Of a stretch of DNA of 64,000 nucleotides, positions 55,993 to 64,000 are shown one piece after another. Numbering within the stretch: position 1 is the stretch's first letter; each line of letters opens with the position of its first letter. Both the position numbers and the translations under genes were made by a program. This stretch comes from Pelodera strongyloides (lineage: Eukaryota > Nematoda > Chromadorea > Rhabditida > Rhabditidae). The notes below the pieces were generated by a model. That model had not been told where the DNA came from and did not search any database. It saw nothing but the letters and a program-made list of their open reading frames with translations. The stretch covers positions 62,001 through 126,000 of the forward strand of contig JAANDG010000118.1 in assembly GCA_036852015.1 (NCBI GenBank), given 5' to 3'.

Positions 55993-58900
55993 TTAAGGAA
56001 ATAACACCTTGTTGAACTTTAAAAAAAATCTGGAATCAAAAAGAGGATGGACAAGCACACGCGCTTAGCGTATTGACAATTGTTGCCACATGTTTGGGAA
56101 AGTTAATATAAGAATATTAGTGAACTCTCCCAAGCAAGGGAGGAGTACCCTAGTATTACCTTGTGTTGAATATTCGACCCAGAGACAGGTGTATCCCAGA
56201 AATCTTAACAATACATTCGCAGCTGGCAGTTATGAATTCAAAGCTTATGAAGCCTATTTATTCTTCACCTATAGACCAAATTACTACGCCGCGTTTCCAG
56301 GTGAATTGCTAAGTATATTTCCGCCCTAGGTTTAAGTTCAGCGGTATTTTTTTACTGGCAAAAGATAAGTTATGGATGTATCTAAACAGTGTGGTGTGAA
56401 GCTGCATAACTTTGTCACTTGCATAACTAAAACACAAACATCAAAGACGGAAAAAAGCAGTTTTTTTTTTGTACATTAGTGTTCATCATAATCTTTGTTC
56501 AGTAATCCCATTAACATTTAACAGGATGAGCATTAGCTACTAGTTCCACATTAGTATGGCAAATCAAGCATATTATAATCAATCAATCATTCAATAAATC
56601 AATAAATCAACCAATCAATCAATATTGGCATCCTCATGTATGATGCTAATAGTCCCAAAAATGGTATGTCAAGGGCGGGGAGTGCCAATGAGAGTATGAG
56701 GGTGGGAGAGGGTAGGAGGTCACCATGAACTCATCTAGGGTAGGCTACCATGGGCGACCATAGATGGCATTAAATCACAGCGATACCAATTGGACATCTA
56801 GTGGGACGAAATATGCAAATCAAGGAGCGCGCTTCTATCCTAGAATTATCCAAGCCGACATCAATGGAAACAACTCAATATAGCGGAGCGCTTTCTTGTT
56901 GGCAGTGTTTATGCGTTGCTTACACCGACGAGGTTCGCTGACAATCCAAGAAATGTTTATAGCGAACAATAAATAAGTAAATAAACAAGACTGTCACAAA
57001 AAACAAAAAAAAAAAAATAACATTTACAGGAAAAGAGAAAAATGAAGAGTTACGAGTTACGAGAACCGCTCTCGAATGGCTGCTACATCTTGCCACACCA
57101 AAGTGCCTTTGTGTTCTTTCAGTTACCACTTCGCTATGTACATTACATCGAGTATTTCCAGACTTTCACATGATTAGTCACACATCATTAAAGATTTAAA
57201 GATTACGGTTTAACCACTTTCCCACGGCTTACTGTAATGTCTGTTGTCGTGTTGCGCAAGAAAACTCATTACTGGAGTTCAAAATGGGCATGAAAAGAAA
57301 AGAAATAATTTTTTCTTGCCGAATCTTCGGGAAAAAGGACGCGAATGGTTAACTTGCATACAAATTCCACGATGGGTACGCGGACTGGCAAGACAAAAAA
57401 AAAATGAAATTAAGTCGATTATTTGTTAAAACCATCGGGACACTGTTTCTTTTTCATGATTGGATCACATCTTGTAAATAAATACAAATAAAATAGCCCC
57501 AAATTGCACAAACTTTACATTTGCTCTCTTGCTCTGCTAGTCTGGTCGCCTATTGCATTGACATAATTGTTTGGCGTAAAATCTACACTTCCATTACTAA
57601 CAGTGTGCATGGTCATGGAGGTCCTGCTAGTTCCTACAAGCTCATATGCTTAGGTCCAGGATGCCAGTGGCCTCCCACCATTCCAATATTCATTCGCCAT
57701 CGGCTACTTGCGGCAAGATCAAACGATAATTGGTGTTTGCAAACGGCGCGCACACTGTAATTAGCGGGTCGCGCTCCAGTGCTATAGCTATATTTCAGCC
57801 AATCCGCTATTTGGGTTTTAAACTCACACCGACTGAAGCTTTGCTCATTTATGCTCCTCAAGACAATGTGCGGGTATAATAACCAGCCTATTAGCTTCCG
57901 GCATTTCGTGTATACTTTAGCTCCAAGTAATTTGTCAAGTACTTAGATTAGTAGCTGTAAATAAAGACTGCAGCGGGTATAATGGTGAAAAACACATAAG
58001 TTGTTCATTATGTGGACACTTTATTCAGTGCCTGAACACAGAACCTCGTCTTCGATAAGTTTAAACATTCACGCCCTAAGCCTAAGCCCAGGGTTCTTTT
58101 TACTGGGGTTCAGGTTGTAAGTAGGGTTGGTTGTGCACGCCATTCCTATGTCGGTTGGGGAAAGATCCCAAGGACATTCCCCTACTTTACAAGTCATTTG
58201 GGAGTTTATCGGGACAAAAGACGTTGTTGCTTGCTTTGGATTAAAATGTTTTCGTTTCTTTCTTCCTTTACCTGTTTTTCTTTATGAAGACATCAAAGTT
58301 TATAACTAGGGCAAAAACTAAAGTAAAGTAAAGATAAACCACACGAAATTCGAGATTTTGTCTTTCTTAACTTTCAAAATTTAAAAAAAAATGGTAGGAC
58401 AAAAAGTGCAATAAGGTTAAAACTATACAGATGAGAAAATAACTTTAATCGCGTGAAATACTCGTGAAAACAAGTGCACGGCGTAGCGCTGGCAAAAATA
58501 TATCGCGCAGCGAGAGTACGGCGACAGCACCTATGGTGATGCAACATTTGCCACAGCTAGTGACAATCCATAATAGTAAGTTGTATTGATGATTTACTTG
58601 AGTGACAAGTGACAAGGTCATATATGAAGATATCTAATAGACTAGCAGACAATGAACGCATGGCTGATCCGTTGATCCGTATTGTTGCCAAAAGGAGTTG
58701 ACAATTTGCAACAATAGTGGGTAATTATCGAGCTCTGAGCTGTTGTAGATGCCGCATATACTTTACCCCACCAATTTAACCACGATGCAATAGCGTAGAA
58801 AGTAGAAATGAGTAGTAAATGCTGTTGTAAACACATCTTGCAAAGTATATGTCTAAAATGAAATATTAAAAAAAAAGAGATTATGATTGTAGCACATAAC

Positions 58901-59592
58901 CTAAAATCACATGTTCGAGACCCGCGTAACTGGACTTATGGCTCGATATAGGCTGGCCCACAATAACTCAGATATAAATGAGTTTTTAGAATCATTTGAA
59001 AGAAGGGAACCACCATTTGAGACGATGAAATTAACTCGAGCTGCAATAATGCCAAACAAAGGAAAACCCCCATGAAAAGGCCTAAAATACACTAAAATTA
59101 GGAGCGAAAGAGCACGCAAAAACGACATACTAATAGAAAAAACGAGCGACGGACGCTAATCTATGTATGTATTCGTATTTCAACAGCAAAAACACACTTT
59201 CTCCTCAAATATGTAATTTCCGAAAAAGCGCGAACTCTGTCTTTTATAAACACTGAACTACTTCACTTGAGACGATGTTATTGAATACACATAGTTTAAC
59301 CTCAGAATTCCTCCCGAAATCATAAAGAGTATCATGCAAGTCTGTAAATAAACAAAATAAGCAATCTACTTGCAGTATAAAAACTGAAACGGCACGTGAC
59401 TACTTACCTACAATTAGCATACGTTTCTGGAAATCCATAACTGACCGATAACCAAACCAATTCAATTGGAGTACTATCAGCAGCTTTATAAGTATTCATA
59501 ACAGAATCTTGTTAAAAATTTTTAATAAGTAGAACATGTGGATCTGTACCTGCTAGCTACTGCCGTGGTTTAAGTACAGTAAGCTAACATTG

Positions 59593-59670
59593 CTGGACCC
59601 CAGTGCACCGTTTCCGCGGATTCGGTTGATATAACCCGGTTCACTTTATCTTTAACTTTATCTTTAAGCT
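59593..59670 (+). repeat. SINE 3' end (copy 4)
   Basis: Carries GTGCACCGTTTCCGCGG, ATTCGGTTGATATAACCCGG and an imperfect (CTTTAT)n tail, the same 3' end as the other copies. It ends at the edge of the Polinton polymerase fragment. Confidence 0.7.
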
Positions 59671-60234
59671 AACATAAATGATGACAAAGGAAGGAATCTT
59701 TTTTAGAATAAAATGAACTATATGTGGGAAGTTTTTATTACAATCACATAATAATTTATTACTGAAAAAAGGATCTATTGGAAACATGCATGTATTATTA
59801 GCTCTAGCATATCTTTTAACTGCATTGACCATTCCACCTCTAATTCCTTGTTCTAGCATAAGATATATTTTATCTTTTAAAACTTCTAACTCAGCTTTAG
59901 TATATTTTAACGTTGCATCCCAGGCTAACCCAGGCCAGGGGTTGTAAAAGACCAACATGGATCTAAGATATAAGTTTCTAAACACATTTTCAAAATTTTT
60001 GAAAACATCTGTTAGTATAAGTACATCGTTGATCATATAAATTTTAGTGTAATCTTCCATATTTTTACAACCCATTTCTTTCCAAACTTTTTGTGCATAA
60101 GCATAGTCAATAGTAGAACATTTCTTACCATTGAGTTTATCATAGAAGCACTCAATACTAGGAATACTTGCTTCTTTAAACTTTTCAAAAGAATTCATGT
60201 ATTCATATGGATAGATACCTTTTCGCGAGAGTGG
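59641..60234 (-). pseudogene. Polinton/Maverick-type DNA polymerase B, middle fragment
   Basis: An open frame on the minus strand encodes KGIYPYEYMNSFEKF, YAQKVWKEMGCK, NDVLILTDVFKNFENV, PGLAWDATLKYTKAELE and GIRGGMVNAVKRYARANN. These are hallmark stretches of protein-primed family B polymerases of Polintons/Mavericks and related viruses. The exonuclease part upstream and the catalytic palm downstream are missing, so it is a fragment. The remaining polymerase part lies 2.3 kb away in opposite orientation. Confidence 0.85.
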
Positions 60235-60447
60235 AAGGGTGATGAGAGTGACGCGTCTGTGAGCAGAGACGCAGAGGAAGTTGAGAGTGCCAACATCACA
60301 TTCTTCCATAAAAAAGGAAGCGTATTTTTGTACTTATATTGAGATGGTATTTGATAATTTTCATCCAAAATCCTCACATCGACGACTTAGTATTAAAACT
60401 GTTTTATTTATTCAATTTACTTATTTCATTAATTCTTTGGTTTCAGA

Positions 60448-62155
60448 ATGGTTTTTGTTGTGACCCGACTAGTTGGTGAAGCAGAAGATCGCTTGTTCAA
60501 GATTATTTTGGAACCGCAGGTTTGAACTCTAAATTCTTCATTGGGTTCATCTAAATTCTTCATTGGGTTCATCTAAATTCTGTTTTATTTATAGATTTCT
60601 CGTGTTGACCTGGTGAAGCGGATTGAGATGGTGACGAATATTCCCGCCCATTTTCAACAAGTCCAATTCCGTGGTGAAAAACTACCCATTGTTGAGCGTC
60701 CTCTTGAAACTATTCAATTTGGCGAAGAGCTTGTTGTGGTAAGTTGAATTTTTATCTTTAGAATTTACTGTTTATTGTTTATACAGCTAGTGAATTAACT
60801 TTCTGGCTCATTATGATATGATCAACAATACAAAGGCAGACAGACAATTAGACAATTATTATACAGCTAGTGAATTTTATAACTGGAACAAACCAATATT
60901 TTACACCATTTTGGCATTTTCATTTTTTAGAAACACGCTCTTCTGGATACGTGGAGTGCATACTTGGAGTTTTGCAAAAATGTCAATAATATGAATAATG
61001 CAAGGCCCGAGCGAACCAAGTTTGCGCATCAAGCTATCGCATGTTCAAAAAGGCTGGAGGATTCCGGATTTCTCAGCGTTTATGTCACTTTTGGTCCACA
61101 GTGGAGAGATACTATCGTTCCAATGATGAGGTTTGTTAGTTAATTCAAATTGTTTGAACAAAAATTGAATACTATTGGAAGGTCACTTTCTATTGGAACG
61201 TCACAAATGGTGGGTATCAGTACGGTGAGTCATCATCGGCAAAATTAGTTCGTACAGGTACCCCCCCCACCCCCTTACCTCTCTGAATTTCCATATTTCA
61301 GATTTGTCGACAGAACGCAAGATGCTTTCAAACAATGCGCTACAACATTTTTTTCCAAGATGTATCCCAATTCTAAAATCTACTTTAAGCCCAAACAAGG
61401 TGGTACTCGGGCTGGAATTGTGGTAGCAGTAACTTGCCATGATGAAGAAGCAAATTACTATATGAAAACCTATCATCATGCCGGTTCTTTAATTTCTCTG
61501 CGAAATACATCAAAGCAACACCTGCCCGATCTTCGCGAAATGTTCGCATATCGACTTCTTGAACTTATTGGAGTTGGACCTGTTGTATTCTTCCCATTCT
61601 ATGCTGCATCGACATACATTCACTACATTGCAACTAAAGAAGTCCGTCAATTCAAAGAGCTGGACAAACTGGAGGATGTTAGTCTGCAAAATAAAGTCGT
61701 TGTTGAGGTAATACATTTTCAATCATACTTTAATTAAAGACACTTTTGCAACAACATTTGAATTTGTTTAAGTAAACCCATTTTAGGCTTACCTGCTCTC
61801 ACTTATCCTGGGAATACGCGACTTAAATGAAGGAAACATTGGTTCAACCGAAGAGAAAGCCCTATCTATCGTTGATTTTTACGTTCCGGATGCCGACAAC
61901 TTTGTACGACGCAAAATACTCGATGATTTTAAGGATAAGAGCAACTTTGGTGGATTAGGAAAAACCAACGAAATTTTAACTGAAATTGGACATGAAGAGA
62001 GGATGAAAATTGCCAAGGATGCGCCCCATTGGATTCGAATCAATAGCATGACAAGCGATATCATTGGTTTCGAGAAAAGCGAATTGCGAGAACATGAAAT
62101 AAAGTCGGGACTGCTACAAATGATGTCGAGAGTTATCTCCAAGATATCAAATTGA
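60448..62155 (+). CDS. Ubiquitin-like domain plus kinase-like domain protein (396 aa)
   Basis: Five exons: 60448-60519, 60595-60738, 60931-61130, 61302-61707 and 61787-62155; 1,191 nt with TGA; ATG one base after TTTCAG; AATAAA near 62,183. Residues 1-72 have the layout of a ubiquitin-like domain (KIILEPQISRVDLVKRIEMV...FRGEKLP...IQFGEELVV). Residues about 165-310 resemble an atypical kinase fold of PI3/4K- or HipA-like type: candidate nucleotide Lys194 (NYYMKTYH), helix Glu218, a catalytic-loop-like IRDLNEGNIG (Asp286, Asn291) and a metal-binding-like SIVDF (Asp304). Which kinase superfamily it joins is uncertain. The gene is intact, with ordinary introns, yet has Polinton fragments on both sides. 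Confidence 0.78.
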
Positions 62156-62526
62156 ATTATGCCTCGATATGTTTAGCTTTTCAATAAATTTCTTTTTCAA
62201 GCTTACGGGTTTGTTGGAATTTGAATAGTAATTATAATAACAATTGAAAGAGTGCTTTATCCGTGCTATTATATGTCAATTTAAAGTATACTTATTGTTG
62301 TTACATTGTTACAGTGTTCATATGCTTTGATGACATATTTTTGGTTGAATTTTTCTAAAGAATAAAAATTGCTTATTCATACCCTTTTTATTATTAGATT
62401 GTTACATAAGTTTAGTCAGATTTTTAACAACAAATTTTGCATTAATTAAATGGTTTACTTAAACCTTCATTTAACTTCCAGTGATAAAACTTTTGAATAT
62501 TACTCTTTACCAAAAAAATATTAGAG

Positions 62527-63330
62527 AAAAATTATGAACGAGGAAGAATTTTTAAAGATTTGATGAATTGGGTATCTGATGAAAGACGTAACGGAAATTC
62601 TGCTTTTGTAGTAACTGGAATGGATAAGAATAAACGTAGAAAAGTGAAAATGTGCGATGAAATACAGTTCAATAGGGCTAAAAATGACTATTTTTACTAT
62701 GATGCTGAAGAATATGATGGAACGTAAGAAATCAAAAAAAGTTAGGCAAAACATGCCTATTCAAATCGCATGTAGTGTCTATGATGATTCTAAATTGAGA
62801 ATGATGCAGTTCAATTACGACTGTATTGATCACTTTATAGATAGAAGTGATTAACAGCGATTAGAAATGGATGCAGATTAAGCATATATGGCTCTAGCTG
62901 GAGATTTTGAAAGTCTGAGCAAACCTCATCTCAGAAAAGAATTCGAAGAGATCAAATATAAATTTTTCCCTAGAAAAGAATTCAAAGCATTCGGTAAACG
63001 AACACAAGGATTATTTAAAGTTCAATTTGAAGGTGATGGAATGATTGCATTGAATAGTAAAACTTACTTCGCTTGGCATGATCATGAAAATAAATTGTCC
63101 GCTAAAGGAGTTCAAAAGGGTAGAAAAGTGATATCTTGGTAAAAGAGAAATACGTAGTGTTTACTTGCTTAAAAAAAATAAAGGATTCAGGTTCATTGAT
63201 AAGACGATGAAGACGTATGAATTGAATTAAACTGGCTTATCTCCAGTGTATCCAAAAGGTGTTGTAATGGATGATGGTATTCACATCAGTCCCATTACTG
63301 ATTTTTTTAAAATTATAGGTTTCTAGTAAC
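62527..63330 (+). pseudogene. Polinton/Maverick-type DNA polymerase B, C-terminal part, inactivated
   Basis: Homology runs through several frames. NRAKNDYFYYDAEEYDG is followed by a stop, then MPIQIACSVYDDSKLRM, then the palm metal-binding motif, where the family's D-T-D-S is altered and followed by a stop (near 62,880). Next come KYKFFPRKEFKAFGKRTQG and EGDGMIALNSKTYF, then a stop and a further frame with KKNKGFRFIDK and VVMDDG. At least three stops or frameshifts are seen, so this is a dead copy. Confidence 0.82.
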
Positions 63331-63720
63331 TTTAAAAGAAGTAAACAATAATAACCACAGCGATGAGTTCCGAATTCTTGTATTTGAAATGTGGAGAGTT
63401 CTATTTTATCGTTCTTATTTCTCCTCTTGAGATATTCTTGAAGTTCTAATTGTGGATCTAATCCAAATGAATCAAATAGTATATTTTTCTTTATTCTTGG
63501 AGTCCTTGGAATAACAAACCCAATAAGTTCCTGGATTATTAGAAGAATCTAGATTGACAATACCAACTTCTTTTTCTTTTATCTTACTTGGTAAAGTATC
63601 TCTCATAAAGATGCCTCGGAAATTCTTGATTTCTAATTTGTCTACTAAAGCAAGGAGATCTAGATTTGTTAGTGGCTTCCAGAGGGCCAATTGTACTCCG
63701 CACCGCATAACCGCATGACC
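63325..63720 (-). pseudogene. Polinton/Maverick adenain-like cysteine protease, inactivated
   Basis: Minus-strand blocks: PLTNLDLLALVDKLEIKNFR, GIFMRDTLPSK, GIVNLDSSNNPGTYWVCY, then after a frameshift near 63,475-63,480 DSFGLDP, TFQIQEFG and HRCGYYCLLLL. These match the Polinton virion-maturation protease. The catalytic His of the usual THWV is Tyr here (TYWV), and the N-terminus merges into a minisatellite. It is non-functional. Confidence 0.8.
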
Positions 63721-63850
63721 GCATGACCGCATAGACACCGCATGGATACCGCGTGCGGTCAAACACCGCACGGAAACCTCACGAGTTTACCAAACACCGC
63801 GCGGACACCGCATAATGTAGGCGGACACCGCACAGACACCGCGCGAACTC
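63697..63850. repeat. Minisatellite with ACCGCA/GACACCGC core
   Basis: Irregular tandem copies of (G)ACACCGCA and ACCGCATG over about 150 bp, directly at the 5' break of the protease fragment. Confidence 0.85.
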
Positions 63851-64000
63851 GAACCCATCATATACCGCGAAATTCTACGCCGTGATTAAGATAATGTGCT
63901 CCACATATCTATTTTCTGCGGGATTTATATAATTTAGAGTATTGGTTGTTTGGTAATTTAGAGTATAATATTTTACCATCGGAATTTCTGCATCGAAACT

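Larger units (their letters stand above)
52967..59592. other. Gene-poor region with MITEs and simple repeats
   Basis: 6.6 kb upstream of the EGF-repeat gene. It holds a 21-bp-arm palindrome, two TTAA-flanked MITEs, homopolymer G and C runs with a CT microsatellite, and ATCA-rich repeats at 56,570-56,625. No exon with a convincing signal peptide, domain or splice pair was found. Confidence 0.5.

Noticed and set aside
1..64000. CRISPR arrays, bacterial operons or contamination
   Set aside because: No regular spacer arrays; introns and animal-type genes run across the whole window.

Overview
Eukaryotic, intron-rich genomic DNA from an invertebrate animal, about 60% A+T. The best guess is a nematode or nematode-like worm. 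Introns are GT-AG with TTTCAG-type acceptors. At almost every gene a splice-acceptor-like site lies within about 20 nt upstream of the start codon, as expected where spliced leaders are added in trans. The sequence alone does not fix the species. All multi-exon models below were spliced by hand: exon edges were set by GT/AG sites, reading phase and family resemblance, and each exon was checked for frame.

Layout. 0.6-5.6 kb: three paralogous macin-type cysteine-rich secreted peptide genes (one partial on -, two complete on +) with identical exon architecture. 7.1-9.3 kb (-): an unrecognised secreted protein. 11.6-15.2 kb (-): complete 11-exon SEC13 (COPII / nuclear pore). 15.7-23.9 kb (+): KTI12 (Elongator regulator), divergent from SEC13, with a young full-length Ty3/gypsy retrotransposon (17,929-23,393) inserted antisense in an intron. 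25.0-40.5 kb (+): complete 15-exon EOGT (EGF-domain O-GlcNAc transferase), stretched by transposon-filled introns; its 6-kb intron 10 holds a nested antisense six-exon membrane-protein gene (28.9-30.6 kb). 41.5-44.7 kb (-): complete class A GPCR. 49.9-53.0 kb (-): secreted EGF-repeat protein with a probable GPI signal. 59.6-64 kb: broken Polinton/Maverick pieces (two DNA polymerase B parts, adenain-like protease) bracketing an intact gene that encodes a ubiquitin-like domain fused to a kinase-like fold (60.4-62.2 kb).

The rest is repeat-rich: at least six complete TTAA-flanked palindromic or terminal-inverted-repeat MITEs plus fragments, a tRNA-derived SINE family, GC-rich hairpin repeats, a recurring GGCGCACCTGTGGCG-like motif, microsatellites, and homopolymer runs of G and C.

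Functional links are limited. SEC13 and EOGT act in the early secretory pathway; EOGT's acceptors are EGF domains, and an EGF-repeat protein lies in the same window, but no operon or pathway cluster is implied. The macin cluster looks like a small innate-immunity array made by tandem duplication.
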